64,000 nt of DNA. Source: Microbacterium mitrae. GTDB lineage: Bacteria; Actinomycetota; Actinomycetes; Actinomycetales; Microbacteriaceae. Where the stretch lies: contig NZ_VRSW01000001.1 in the NCBI RefSeq assembly GCF_008017445.1, forward strand, positions 930,001-994,000, written 5' to 3'. The notes below the pieces were generated by a model. That model saw nothing but the letters and a program-made list of their open reading frames with translations, searched no databases and was not told where the DNA came from. Of the stretch, positions 37,555 through 46,002 are shown piece by piece; positions within the stretch are counted from its first letter, which is position 1; each line of letters starts with the position of its first letter. The position numbers and the translations under genes were made by a program.

Positions 37555-38487
37555 CTACGGCGTGATCGCCACCACCGGTTCCGTCGCACGACCTCGACGC
37601 GCGGCGATGAGCGAATCGGCGACGAAGAGTGCGAGCGCCATCCACACCACGCCGAATCCGATCCACCGTTCCACCGGCATGGGCTCCCCCATGATCCACA
37701 CGCCGGTCGCGAACTGCATGAGCGGCGTGATGAATTGCAAAATACCGATGACGGTGAGGGTGGTGCGCCGGGTTGCCGCAGCAAACAGCAGGAGCGGAAC
37801 GGCCGTAGCAATACCCGCGAACATCAGCAGCAGCGTGTGCATGGTGCTGATGTTTCCGAACGTAATTCCCACGGTTCCGCCCACCCAGATGAGCTGCGCG
37901 GCGGCGATCGGAACCAGCCAGAGCGATTCGAGGGTAAGGCCGCTGACGGCGTCGACGCGCGGGCCGATCTGCTTCTTGATGAGGCCGTAGAGGCCGAAGC
38001 TGCCCGCCAGCGCAAGCGCGATCCACGGGAACGAACCGAGGCCGATCACAATTATCGTGACGGCAACGGCGACCAGCGCGATCGCCGCCCACTGGAGGGG
38101 GCGCAGTCGCTCTCGCAAAACGAAAACGCCAAGCAGAATGGTGACGATGGGGTTGATGAAGTAGCCGAGTGAGGTCTCGACGATGTGCCCGGTGAGGGTC
38201 GCCAGCACGAACACTTGCCAGTTGACGTAGATCAAGATGCCCGCGATGACGGTCAGCCACACGGTGCGCGGGCTGGCAAAGATCGCGCGCAGCCGCCCCC
38301 ACGAGCGGGTGACCGCGATGAGGATGACACAAAACGCGAGCGAGAAGAAGATGCGCATCGCGACGATCTCCCACGGACCGGTCGGCGCGAGCGTCAGAAA
38401 GTACAGCGGCAGAAACCCCCACAACAGGTACGCCGCAAGACCGAATCCGAATCCGAGCTTGCGCTCCCGCAGGTCATTAGTACGCAC
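37555..38487 (-). CDS. rarD: RarD family EamA-type transporter
   Basis: 310 residues, ten helices. GFGFGLAAYLLWGFLPLYFL at the start and YVNWQVFVLATLTGHIVETSLGYFINP around residues 85-112 are RarD signatures. The family was named from a chloramphenicol-sensitivity phenotype; the natural substrate is unknown. The GTG start lies six bases after TAGCCT, a leaderless arrangement. A longer frame 37475-38422 in another register is His/Arg/Asp-rich and is the shadow. Confidence 0.9.
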   Translation of the reverse strand: MRTNDLRERKLGFGFGLAAYLLWGFLPLYFLTLAPTGPWEIVAMRIFFSLAFCVILIAVTRSWGRLRAIFASPRTVWLTVIAGILIYVNWQVFVLATLTGHIVETSLGYFINPIVTILLGVFVLRERLRPLQWAAIALVAVAVTIIVIGLGSFPWIALALAGSFGLYGLIKKQIGPRVDAVSGLTLESLWLVPIAAAQLIWVGGTVGITFGNISTMHTLLLMFAGIATAVPLLLFAAATRRTTLTVIGILQFITPLMQFATGVWIMGEPMPVERWIGFGVVWMALALFVADSLIAARRGRATEPVVAITP

Positions 38488-38687
38488 TTGCTCAGGCTAC
38501 CGCTGGTCGCCGACACTGCCGCCAGGCGGCGAATGCCGTGGTTCCGCAGTCGCGGGGCGGCCGACGGACGCCGTGGTTCCGCGGGCTGCGAATGCCGTGG
38601 TTTCGCGCGCCGCGACGGACACCCTGGTTCCGCGCGTCGCGACGCCTTCTGTGGTTCCGCGCGCCGCGACGCCCGCGGCACAGCAAA

Positions 38688-38715
38688 GGGCCCGTGTGAC
38701 GAATCACACGGGCCC
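38688..38715 (-). terminator. groES terminator
   Basis: GGGCCCGTGTGA pairs perfectly with TCACACGGGCCC over a CGAA loop. It has TTT on the minus strand and AAAA on the other side. Confidence 0.75.
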
Positions 38716-38737
38716 TAAAACTTCTGACGAAGTGCGC

Positions 38738-39034
38738 TTAGCGAACGACGATCGCGAGCACGTCGCGGGTCGACAGCACGAGGTACTCCTCGGCGCCGAA
38801 CTTCACCTCGGTGCCGCCGTACTTGCTGTAGAGAACGCGGTCGCCAACGGCGACGTCGAGGGGCACGCGGTTGCCGTTGTCGTCGATACGACCGGGGCCA
38901 ACTGCGACGACCTCGCCCTCCTGGGGCTTCTCCTTCGCGGTGTCAGGGATGACCAGGCCGCTAGCCGTGGTCTGCTCTGCCTCAACCTGCTTGATGACGA
39001 TGCGGTCCTCGAGCGGCTTGATGGAAACCGACAC
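38738..39034 (-). CDS. groES: Co-chaperonin GroES
   Basis: 98 residues, the full GroES length: [20 protein letters not shown], the mobile-loop region [52 protein letters not shown]. It caps GroEL during folding. GTG start with AAGAGGT upstream. Two CIRCE operators precede it, so HrcA controls it. A terminator follows and no groEL is adjacent or in the window, whereas groESL1 is bicistronic in many relatives. Confidence 0.97.
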   Translation of the reverse strand: MSVSIKPLEDRIVIKQVEAEQTTASGLVIPDTAKEKPQEGEVVAVGPGRIDDNGNRVPLDVAVGDRVLYSKYGGTEVKFGAEEYLVLSTRDVLAIVVR

Positions 39035-39067
39035 GGTTTACCTCTTCCTTCTGGCGAATCAAGATTA

Positions 39068-39094
39068 TTGGCACCCACACCAGGTGAGTGCTAA
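39068..39094. promoter_or_regulatory. CIRCE operator (imperfect), groES-proximal
   Basis: TTGGCACCC-N9-GAGTGCTAA, two changes from the CIRCE consensus TTAGCACTC-N9-GAGTGCTAA. Binding site of HrcA. Confidence 0.85.
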
Positions 39095-39113
39095 CGCCAG
39101 TCTACGTCCGCAA

Positions 39114-39140
39114 TTGGCACTCATGCAACGCGAGTGCCAA
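39114..39140. promoter_or_regulatory. CIRCE operator (symmetrical), groES-distal
   Basis: TTGGCACTC-N9-GAGTGCCAA, a perfect inverted repeat with the CIRCE arm and spacer lengths, 46 bases from the first. Confidence 0.9.
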
Positions 39141-39233
39141 CTTCGACGCCATGATCGCTTTGGGCGGAATGTCACACCGCCCGCCGTGGCCCTCGTGCAC
39201 GGCCCGAGCCACCTGCTTCAGTCGACGCACTCC

Positions 39234-39313
39234 CCAAATGTCGGAGAAGTTGGCGGGGGCAGGGGCGAAAGCGCCTTTTGGTCGGAGTGTCGCGCGTTTC
39301 CTCCGACATTTGG
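39234..39313 (+). repeat. 80-bp palindromic element, family C copy 1
   Basis: CCAAATGTCGGAG pairs perfectly with CTCCGACATTTGG; an inner GGCG-AAAG-CGCC hairpin lies in the centre. Confidence 0.88.
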
Positions 39314-39496
39314 CAACGCCGTGACCCGAAAGGCGGAACCACGGTGCGAGTGTCGCCGCGGACAAGTTCCGAGCCACGTGGTTCCGCAGCCCAGGTTCCG
39401 CGCCCCTTGTTCCGCCGCCCTGGTTCCGCGACCCTGGTTCCGCCGCCCTGGTTCCGCGGCCCTGGCTCTACAGCGATGGTTCAGTCGGCGCACCTC

Positions 39497-39576
39497 CCAA
39501 ATGTCGGAGAGGTTGGCGGGGGCGGGGGCGAAAGCGCCTTTTGGTCGGAGTGTCGCGCGTTTCTTCCGACATTTGG
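39497..39576 (+). repeat. 80-bp palindromic element, family C copy 2
   Basis: Same length, inner hairpin and arms as copy 1 with few changes (GAGAGG for GAGAAG); both flanks are duplicated too. Confidence 0.88.
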
Positions 39577-39703
39577 CAACGCCACCACCCCGAAAGACGG
39601 AACCACGGTGCGAGTGCCGCGGCGAGCAAGTTCCGAGCCACGTGGTTCCGCAGCCCAGGTTCCGCGCCCCTTGTTCCGCCGCCATGGTTCCGTGCCGCGC
39701 TTC

Positions 39704-39783
39704 CCGAATGTCGGAGAAGTTGGCGGCGGCAGGGGCATATGCGCCCTTTGACCGGCGTGTCGCGCATTACGTCCGACATTTGG
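39704..39783 (+). repeat. 80-bp palindromic element, family C copy 3
   Basis: More diverged: the left arm is CCGAATGTCGGA, the inner stem becomes GGCATATGCGCC, yet pairing of arms and of the inner GGC/GCC is kept. Confidence 0.85.
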
Positions 39784-39928
39784 GAACGCCACCACCCCGA
39801 AAGCCGGAACCAGGAGGACGGCACCCGAAGCACCACCACGCGAGCACCACCACGAGAACAGCGCCCCGAAGCAGAACCACGCAAGCCGGAACCACGGCGC
39901 AAGTGGCGGGGCGAACTAGGCTGGCGGG

Positions 39929-41116
39929 ATGGAGATGTCTGAACTCGTCACGTTGCTTTCGCACGAGTCGCTCGATCTCATTGACGCGGTGGGGCCGATT
40001 AGCTCCAGCGATGACGCGATGAAGGCAGTCACTCGCATGCGTGCGGCCGGGCACTCCCCCGATCTCACCGCCGCCGTCGTCACGCAAGCCCGGCTGCGCA
40101 CGCGCGCCGAGGCGAAGTTTGGGCCGTTCGCCAGCCGCATGCTGTTTACCCAGGCAGGGCTCGAGCAGGCGACGCGCATGCCGGTCGCCGCCCGCCACGC
40201 GCAACGTTTTGTCGCCGCAGGTGCGCGATCCGTGGCCGATTTGGGATGTGGGATCGGCGCCGACGCGCTCGCGTTTGCGGGCGCGGGTCTGCGAGTGCTT
40301 GCAGTCGACGCCGACGCGGTCACCGCGGGTATCACGGCACACAATCTCGCACCCTTCGGCGACAGCGTCGAGGTGCGCCACAGCCTCGCCGAAGAGGTCG
40401 ATCTCACCGGCATGGACGCCGCGTGGCTGGATCCGGCGCGGCGCACCAAGGGTCACAGCGAGACCAAGCGCGTCACTGCCGCCGACTACTCCCCGAACCT
40501 CGATTGGGTTTTCGGGCTTGCCGATGGCCTGCCCATCGGCGTGAAGCTCGGCCCCGCGCACGATCGCGACAGCCTGCCCGAGAACGCCGAAACCCAGTGG
40601 GTGAGTGTCGACGGTGATGTTGTGGAGCTTGTGGTGTGGACCGGAACCTTGGCTCGCGACGGCGTGCGACGTGCGGCACTCGTGGTGCGCGGTTCCGGGG
40701 CCCACGAGCTCACCGCGCCGGCCGATGCGATCGATGAAGAGCCGCGCGAGCTCGGTGCGTTCGTGCACGAGCCGGACGGCGCCGTGATTCGCGCGCGCCT
40801 CGTCGGCGACGTTGCCCGCTCGCTCCAAGCTGGCCCGGTGGCCGATGGCATCGCCTACCTCACCTCAGACACGCCATTGACGAGCCCGTTCGTGTCGTCA
40901 TTCCGGGTGCGAGAAGTGCTTCCGGCCGACGTCAAAACCCTCGCTAAAGCTTTGCGAGGTCACGATATCGGCACGCTCGAAATTAAGAAGCGCGGCATGG
41001 ATATCGATCCCGCCGTCTTCCGCAAGAAGCTGAACCTCAAGGGCTCGCAGGCGGCGACGTTGATTCTCACCCGATCCGGCACCAAACGCGTCGCGATTCT
41101 CGCCGACCGCGTCTAG
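39929..41116 (+). CDS. Class I SAM-dependent methyltransferase with THUMP-like domain
   Basis: 395 residues. A helical N-terminal domain (1-90) is followed by a Rossmann methyltransferase with motif I SVADLGCGIGADALAFAGAG, the acidic strand VLAVDADAVTAG and an AAWLDPARR motif in place of the usual DPPY. The last 95 residues are the THUMP-like domain (SSFRVREVLPADVKTLAKALRGHDIGTLEIKKRGMDIDP, in two motifs). Probably an RNA-directed enzyme; target unknown. ATG follows TAGGCT by six bases: leaderless type. An in-frame ATG two codons on is an alternative. Confidence 0.85.
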   Translation: MEMSELVTLLSHESLDLIDAVGPISSSDDAMKAVTRMRAAGHSPDLTAAVVTQARLRTRAEAKFGPFASRMLFTQAGLEQATRMPVAARHAQRFVAAGARSVADLGCGIGADALAFAGAGLRVLAVDADAVTAGITAHNLAPFGDSVEVRHSLAEEVDLTGMDAAWLDPARRTKGHSETKRVTAADYSPNLDWVFGLADGLPIGVKLGPAHDRDSLPENAETQWVSVDGDVVELVVWTGTLARDGVRRAALVVRGSGAHELTAPADAIDEEPRELGAFVHEPDGAVIRARLVGDVARSLQAGPVADGIAYLTSDTPLTSPFVSSFRVREVLPADVKTLAKALRGHDIGTLEIKKRGMDIDPAVFRKKLNLKGSQAATLILTRSGTKRVAILADRV

Positions 41117-41135
41117 GAGTTAGCGAAATCTCGGG

Positions 41136-41738
41136 CTAGCCAAACCAGTGCAGTTGAGTGCCTGCCCACCACAGCCATCCCGCGCTATAGATCGTCGCCA
41201 GCACACCGAGCGCGATTCCCCATGCGCCGAGCCGGCTGCTCTCCTCAGGCTTTCGCACGGCGACGATGCCCAGCGCGATACCAATTAGCGCGAGCGGAAA
41301 CGCCCACCCGACAAAGAATGACGTCGCGAGTCCCGCGAGGGCGAACGACACAGCCGAGCCGCCATACCCCTTACGAAGGGGTGCAGCCGGTGCCCACTGC
41401 ACGTCGGTCGTCGGTTCCAGCTCATCAGCGGCAGTGCCGGCGTCTGCGTCTGCGTCTGCGTCTGTATCTGCGTCCGCGCCTGCGTCTGCGTCCGCGCCTG
41501 TCGAGTCATCGGCCACATCTGAGCCCCCGACCTCGGCAACGGTTTCGAGCTCCGCAACAGCCTCAACCTCCGCAACGGCCTCAGCCTCGACCGCCTCCGC
41601 AGCGGCACCAGCCTCCGCGACCTCCGCAATGGTTCCGGCGTCGCGCGCCTCATCACCGTCTGCCGAAGCTGACGGCGTGACGGCGGCAGCCGCGTCGTTT
41701 GACGAGGCTTTGTGGTCGCGGCGGAGGGATCCGGTCAT
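41136..41738 (-). CDS. DUF4190-type membrane protein with low-complexity acidic N-terminus
   Basis: 200 residues. Residues 1-115 are low complexity: AEV/AEA repeats, then a run of alternating Asp and Ala/Thr ([13 protein letters not shown]) encoded by a GCGTCT hexanucleotide microsatellite at about 41445-41510. The C-terminal 80 residues have two helices ([33 protein letters not shown] as one hairpin, then [22 protein letters not shown]), the DUF4190 pattern. It overlaps tsaD by four bases at the end of the glmS-tsaD operon. Repeat length may vary between strains. Confidence 0.65.
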   Translation of the reverse strand: MTGSLRRDHKASSNDAAAAVTPSASADGDEARDAGTIAEVAEAGAAAEAVEAEAVAEVEAVAELETVAEVGGSDVADDSTGADADAGADADTDADADADAGTAADELEPTTDVQWAPAAPLRKGYGGSAVSFALAGLATSFFVGWAFPLALIGIALGIVAVRKPEESSRLGAWGIALGVLATIYSAGWLWWAGTQLHWFG

Positions 41739-42850
41739 GCCGACTCGGCAACCTGAACGTCGGCAACCTGAACGTCGGCAACACCCACCGACTCGGCAAC
41801 CTGAATTTCGGTGACGGGCAGTGTGGAGTCGGCGCCGAACGCGAGCGTCGAGGGCTGGCGGCCGCTCATCACAAGCTCGGCCGCAAGTGCCGCGATCATC
41901 GCGCCGTTATCGGTGCAGAGCGACAGCTGCGGAATCCGCACCGTCACACCGGCCTTTGCGGCACGTTCGATAGCGACCTCACGCAACCGCTTGTTGGCGA
42001 TGACGCCACCACCCAGCAGCAGCCGCGGCACGCCATACTGGGCGCAGGCGTCGAGCGCCTTGGTCACCAGCACGTCGACGACGGCCTCGCGGAACGAGGC
42101 TGCCACGTCGGCGGGTGAATACTCATTGCCCTGCGCTTTTTGTTGTTCCATCCAACGGGCAACGGCTGTCTTCAGCCCGGAGAAGGAGAAGTCGTAGCGG
42201 TGCTTCGCCATGTCGGAAGCGCGGGAAAGTCCGCGCGGAAAGCGAATGGCGTTGGGGTCGCCACCAACGGCAGCCCGGTCGATTTGTGGGCCACCGGGGT
42301 AGGGCAAACCGAGCAGGCGTGCGACTTTGTCGAACGCCTCGCCGGCGGCATCATCGACGGTCTCGCCGAGCAGTTCAACGTCGGTGGTGAGGTCGCGAAC
42401 CAGCAGCAACGAGGTATGACCGCCGGAGACGAGTAGCGCAACCGTCGGATATTCCAGCGGCTCGGCGTCGGCGTCCAGAATGTCGGCGGCAATGTGGCCG
42501 ACGAGGTGGTTGACGGCGTAGAGCGGCTTGTCGAGCCCCACCGCGAGCGCCTTCGCCGCACCGACACCCACCATGAGCGCGCCGGCGAGCCCGGGGCCGC
42601 TGGTCACGGCGACGGCGTCGAGATCGTGGAGTCCGACGCCCGCCTCGGCGAGGGCAGCCTCGATCGCCGCTTGCAGGGCCTCAAGGTGGGCGCGCGCGGC
42701 GACCTCCGGAACCACGCCGCCGTAGCGTGCGTGTTCGTCCATGCTCGAGGCGATCGTGTTGCTGAGCAGGGTGCGGCCGCGCACGATACCGATACCGGTT
42801 TCGTCGCAGCTCGTTTCGATCCCCAGAATCAGGGGCGACGCGGCAGTCAC
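41735..42850 (-). CDS. tsaD: tRNA N6-adenosine threonylcarbamoyltransferase TsaD
   Basis: 371 residues, the catalytic subunit that transfers threonylcarbamoyl to A37 of ANN-decoding tRNAs together with TsaB and TsaE, both encoded nearby. Start [17 protein letters not shown]; metal-binding [77 protein letters not shown]. The conserved part ends near residue 345; the remaining 25 residues are a repeat tail ([14 protein letters not shown]) made by duplicated GTCGGCAACCTGAAC units and not part of the family. Confidence 0.95.
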   Translation of the reverse strand: MTAASPLILGIETSCDETGIGIVRGRTLLSNTIASSMDEHARYGGVVPEVAARAHLEALQAAIEAALAEAGVGLHDLDAVAVTSGPGLAGALMVGVGAAKALAVGLDKPLYAVNHLVGHIAADILDADAEPLEYPTVALLVSGGHTSLLLVRDLTTDVELLGETVDDAAGEAFDKVARLLGLPYPGGPQIDRAAVGGDPNAIRFPRGLSRASDMAKHRYDFSFSGLKTAVARWMEQQKAQGNEYSPADVAASFREAVVDVLVTKALDACAQYGVPRLLLGGGVIANKRLREVAIERAAKAGVTVRIPQLSLCTDNGAMIAALAAELVMSGRQPSTLAFGADSTLPVTEIQVAESVGVADVQVADVQVAESA

Positions 42851-43338
42851 GCGTTCTCCTTCGGTGGCAAGTGGCGACGCATCACAATCGCGTCGACGTC
42901 ATCGGGTTGGTAATAGCGCGGCCTGCGCCCCAACTCGACAAAACCTTCAGATACATACAGTGCGTGCGCCACATCATTGTCTGCCCGCACCTCCAAGAAA
43001 ATCTCCCGCGCTCCGCGGTCAAGCCCGGCGTCAAGCAGGGTGCGAAGCAGCGTTCGACCAAGCCCCAAGCCACGAGCGGACTCGGCGATCGCGATCGTCT
43101 GAATGTCCCCCTCGTGCGAACCCTGCACCACACGCACGCCACCGTAGCCGAGCAGATCGTCGCCGCGCTCCACCACCAGGTATCGGCCGTGCGGTGACGC
43201 AAGCTCCTCGGCCATCATGTTCTCGCTCCAGGCGTCGGAGGGAAAACTCTCATGTTCCAACGCCATGATCGCGGTCAAATCTGCCACCACAGCCTCGCGA
43301 AACGAGACGGCGTCGGCGGCATCCGCGTGCGCCATCAC
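42847..43338 (-). CDS. rimI: Ribosomal protein S18 alanine N-acetyltransferase RimI
   Basis: 163 residues, GNAT fold. Acetyl-CoA loop [23 protein letters not shown], preceded by [21 protein letters not shown], and the later [24 protein letters not shown] typical of RimI. It sits between tsaB and tsaD with four-base overlaps on both sides, the standard actinobacterial order. Confidence 0.92.
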   Translation of the reverse strand: MMAHADAADAVSFREAVVADLTAIMALEHESFPSDAWSENMMAEELASPHGRYLVVERGDDLLGYGGVRVVQGSHEGDIQTIAIAESARGLGLGRTLLRTLLDAGLDRGAREIFLEVRADNDVAHALYVSEGFVELGRRPRYYQPDDVDAIVMRRHLPPKENA

Positions 43339-43943
43339 GCCTGCACTCGGGGCGTGGCGACATCGGGTGAACGCAGGTACAACGCATCGTCGGGTCCGAC
43401 GGAGCGAACGGCCGCGACGGCAGCCGCAGCGACGCGGCCCAACGCGCCGCCAGAGAGTTCGGTGGCGACCATGCGCGGCCCCGCCGTGAGCGTATCGTCC
43501 GCTTCTGCACGCGCGACGAGTGCTGGTTCCGTGATTCGCAGGGGCAATCCGTCGGCGTCAAGGCCGCCGTAGGTTGTCCATGCGAGCTCGCGGCGGCGGG
43601 CATCGGTTTCGACGATGAAGGGCACGGCGGCATCGCCATCAAGCGCGGCGAGCGCGAGGGCGTCGTGGCTGACGACCGGAACCAGGTGCGCGTCGCGGGC
43701 GAGCGCGAAGGCCCGCGCGGCCGCGATGCCAATGCGAAGACCGGTGAAGGGGCCGGGGCCCATTCCGGCGGCAACGTGCGTGATTTCAGGGTTGTCGGCA
43801 GCGGCGAGGGCGTCTTGAATCAGCGTGCCAATGACTTCGGCGTGGCCCAAGTGGTTTTCGCTTGCCGCCTCAGCAACCACGGTGCCGTCGAGGGTGACGA
43901 CGGCAACGGCTGACCCGAGGGAGGTGTCGACGGCAAGAATCAT
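43335..43943 (-). CDS. tsaB: tRNA threonylcarbamoyladenosine biosynthesis protein TsaB
   Basis: 202 residues, ASKHA-fold partner of TsaD. ILAVDTSLGSAVAVVTLDG at the start, NHLGHAEVIGTLIQDAL, and AAGMGPGPFTGLRIGIAAARAFALA at 60-85 are diagnostic. TACCCT precedes the ATG by six bases, so a leaderless internal promoter may add to operon transcription, in line with the 95-base gap after tsaE. Overlaps rimI by four bases. Confidence 0.93.
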   Translation of the reverse strand: MILAVDTSLGSAVAVVTLDGTVVAEAASENHLGHAEVIGTLIQDALAAADNPEITHVAAGMGPGPFTGLRIGIAAARAFALARDAHLVPVVSHDALALAALDGDAAVPFIVETDARRRELAWTTYGGLDADGLPLRITEPALVARAEADDTLTAGPRMVATELSGGALGRVAAAAVAAVRSVGPDDALYLRSPDVATPRVQA

Positions 43944-43974
43944 GCTTCCAGGGTATCCCGCGCTAGCTGTCTGA

Positions 43975-44028
43975 CGGCTGACGCAACCCCAGTCGGCTGA
44001 CGTTGCCTTTCAGCGGCGATTGCGTCAG
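43975..44028. repeat. Short three-arm inverted repeat between tsaE and tsaB
   Basis: CGGCTGACGCAAC and CGGCTGACGTTGC are direct repeats 19 bases apart; TTGCGTCAG at 44020-44028 is the inverse of CTGACGCAA. The layout matches the larger island elements but on a smaller scale. Confidence 0.5.
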
Positions 44029-44038
44029 GAAGCAGGGC

Positions 44039-44509
44039 CTACGGCTGGCGAGTAATGGTGACGATGCGGGCGGCGTCGCCATCCAGGTCTTCGACGGCGA
44101 CATCGTCATCGACCCCAACGGGCCGCGCGATCTCGACATCCCAGCACTGTTCGCTGAGGCCATCGACCATGCCGCGGCCCCATTCGACGATGACGACGGA
44201 AGAGTCAAAGTCGATGTCGAGATCGTCAAGCTCCATCGCAGAGCCGAGGCGATACGCATCAACATGCACGAGCGGCGCACCTCCCACCAACGACGGGTGA
44301 GTACGGGCAAGCACAAAGGTCGGGCTCTGCACCGGGCCGCGAACGCCCAGACCCTCAGCAATACCTCGCGTCAGCGTGGTCTTGCCCGCGCCCAGCGGGC
44401 CCGTCATCACGACGAGGTCGCCGGCGACCAGGATGCGACCGAAGGCGATACCAAGCTCGTGCATGGCATCGACGGTCTCGATGCTGTGGGTGCCGGTGAC
44501 GACGGTCAT
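44039..44509 (-). CDS. tsaE: tRNA threonylcarbamoyladenosine biosynthesis ATPase TsaE
   Basis: 156 residues. P-loop GPLGAGKTTLTRGIAEGLGV near residue 40, SPTFVLARTHPSLVGGAPLVHVDAYRLGS and the acidic IVEWGRGMVDGL segment define TsaE, which drives the TsaBD cycle. Its start overlaps the alr stop by four bases. Confidence 0.94.
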   Translation of the reverse strand: MTVVTGTHSIETVDAMHELGIAFGRILVAGDLVVMTGPLGAGKTTLTRGIAEGLGVRGPVQSPTFVLARTHPSLVGGAPLVHVDAYRLGSAMELDDLDIDFDSSVVIVEWGRGMVDGLSEQCWDVEIARPVGVDDDVAVEDLDGDAARIVTITRQP

Positions 44510-45630
44510 GACGACACCGATCGACGCGTCACCCTCGGACCAATGCGGGTGACGATCTCATAGTTGATTGTGTCGCTGGCCTCGGCCCAGTCCTCAGCCG
44601 ACGGAACGCCGAGCGTCGGATCGCCAAACACAATCACTTCATCGCCAGTGCTGACCGGGTGATCCCCCACATCGACGATAAATTGATCCATCGCAACGCG
44701 CCCTGAGACGGTGAACGTCTTGCCCGCGATAGCAACGGTTCCGCGGTTTGACGAGCTGCGAGGAATGCCATCGGCGTAGCCGAGCGGAACCAGGGCGAGG
44801 GTCGTTTCACGGGTGGTGCGGTGCGTGTAGCCGTAGGAGAGGCCGGTGCCCGCAGGAACACGGCGCACGTTGGCAACCGCGGCGCGCAGCGTCATCGCCG
44901 GGCGCAGGCCGAGCTCTGCCGAAGTACGGTCATCGAAAGGTGAGAGCCCGTAGAGGCCGACACCGATGCGCACCGCATCGAGTCGCGCAGCCGGCAGCGC
45001 GAGCGCGGCGCTGGTGGCGGCGAGGTGACGAATTTCGGGGTGAACGCCGAGTGACGCGGCAATCGCCACGCCCTCATTAAAGCGGTCAAGCGCCTGCTGG
45101 TCATCGGCGATCGAGGTATTGGAGACGTGGGAAAAGATGCCCTCGATTGCGACCTTGCCGAGTCGTTCCCACCGCGCGGCTTCCGCCACAACGTGGTTCC
45201 AATCCTCCGGAGCAATGCCGTTTCGGCTCAGGCCTGTCTCCAGCTTGAGATGAATGCGGGTTGGGCGGTCTGCGGTGGCGGCGGCCGCTGCCGCCTGCAA
45301 TTGATCCATCGAAGATATGCCGAGAGCGACATGTGCCGCGGCGGCCTCGGCAAAGCTGGCTCCGGGCGCGTGCAACCACGACAGGATGGGTGCCATGATT
45401 CCGGCGCGGCGTAGCTCCAGCGCCTCGTTTATGTCGGCCGTGCCCAGGCGCGTTGCGCCGCCGTCAATCGCCGCACGAGCCGCGCGCACAGCGCCGTGAC
45501 CATACGCGTCTGCCTTCACCACGGCCAAGACTTCGGTCTCGGTAACGCGCGCGAATCGTCGCGTGTTGGCCGCGATCGCGCCCACGTCGATCAATGCCTC
45601 GCGGGCGGTGCCGTCAGGCATTGCGGACAT
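44506..45630 (-). CDS. alr: Alanine racemase
   Basis: 374 residues, PLP-dependent production of D-alanine for peptidoglycan. PLP lysine K39 in AVVKADAYGHGAV; GTADINEALELRRAG; RIHLKLETGLSRNGI; catalytic Tyr region GTGLSYGYTHRT; VAMDQFIVDVG near the end. The frame is open to 45801, but the ATG at 45630 is preceded by AGGGGGAA and gives the normal length. The start overlaps the acpS end by 17 bases. Confidence 0.94.
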   Translation of the reverse strand: MSAMPDGTAREALIDVGAIAANTRRFARVTETEVLAVVKADAYGHGAVRAARAAIDGGATRLGTADINEALELRRAGIMAPILSWLHAPGASFAEAAAAHVALGISSMDQLQAAAAAATADRPTRIHLKLETGLSRNGIAPEDWNHVVAEAARWERLGKVAIEGIFSHVSNTSIADDQQALDRFNEGVAIAASLGVHPEIRHLAATSAALALPAARLDAVRIGVGLYGLSPFDDRTSAELGLRPAMTLRAAVANVRRVPAGTGLSYGYTHRTTRETTLALVPLGYADGIPRSSSNRGTVAIAGKTFTVSGRVAMDQFIVDVGDHPVSTGDEVIVFGDPTLGVPSAEDWAEASDTINYEIVTRIGPRVTRRSVSS

Positions 45631-46000
45631 TAAAGGTTCCCCCTGTTCGGGTGGACTCGGCGATAACGTAGGCCGTTGCCATGCCGCCGTCGTGCGACAT
45701 CGAGACGTGAAGCCCCGTAATTCCGCGGTTAACGACCGTCGCGGCGGTGGAGCCGCTGAGGGCAAAAGAAGGCTTGCCCTCAGCGTCTTGCACCACGTCA
45801 ATCTCAGACCAGTACACCCCGTCGGATCCGCCGAGCGCCTTGATTAGCGCCTCCTTGGCGGCATACCGAGCGGCGAGAGACCGCGCTGGTTTCTCGCGCT
45901 CGGCCGGCGTGAAGAGGCGTTCGCGCAGCTTGGGAGTCTTCTCAATCGTCTCCGCAAAGCGCGCAATGTCAACCAGGTCGACGCCGATTCCGATGATCAC
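45614..46000 (-). CDS. acpS: Holo-[acyl-carrier-protein] synthase
   Basis: 128 residues. IIGIGVDLVDIARFAET with the metal Asp, and RSLAARYAAKEALIKALGG with the second metal-binding Glu, are the AcpS signature; it transfers phosphopantetheine from CoA to ACP. GTG start three bases after the glmS stop, thus coupled. Confidence 0.95.
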   Translation of the reverse strand: MIIGIGVDLVDIARFAETIEKTPKLRERLFTPAEREKPARSLAARYAAKEALIKALGGSDGVYWSEIDVVQDAEGKPSFALSGSTAATVVNRGITGLHVSMSHDGGMATAYVIAESTRTGGTFNVRNA

Positions 46001-46002
46001 GA

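Larger units (their letters stand above)
39141..39928. repeat. GGTTCCG-rich island with tandem 207-263 bp units
   Basis: Nearly 800 bases between divergent groES and the methyltransferase. Three units, each with an 80-bp palindromic element followed by a block of GGTTCCG/CGGAACC motifs. I count 12 GGTTCC or GGAACC copies between 39320 and 39910. No coding sequence. Confidence 0.88.

Noticed and set aside
37475..38422. 315-codon minus-strand frame overlapping rarD
   Set aside because: His/Asp/Arg-rich shadow of rarD, which has clear helices and family motifs.
39234..39783. CRISPR array
   Set aside because: Only three copies, 80 bp long, with duplicated rather than unique intervening sequence, and no cas genes.
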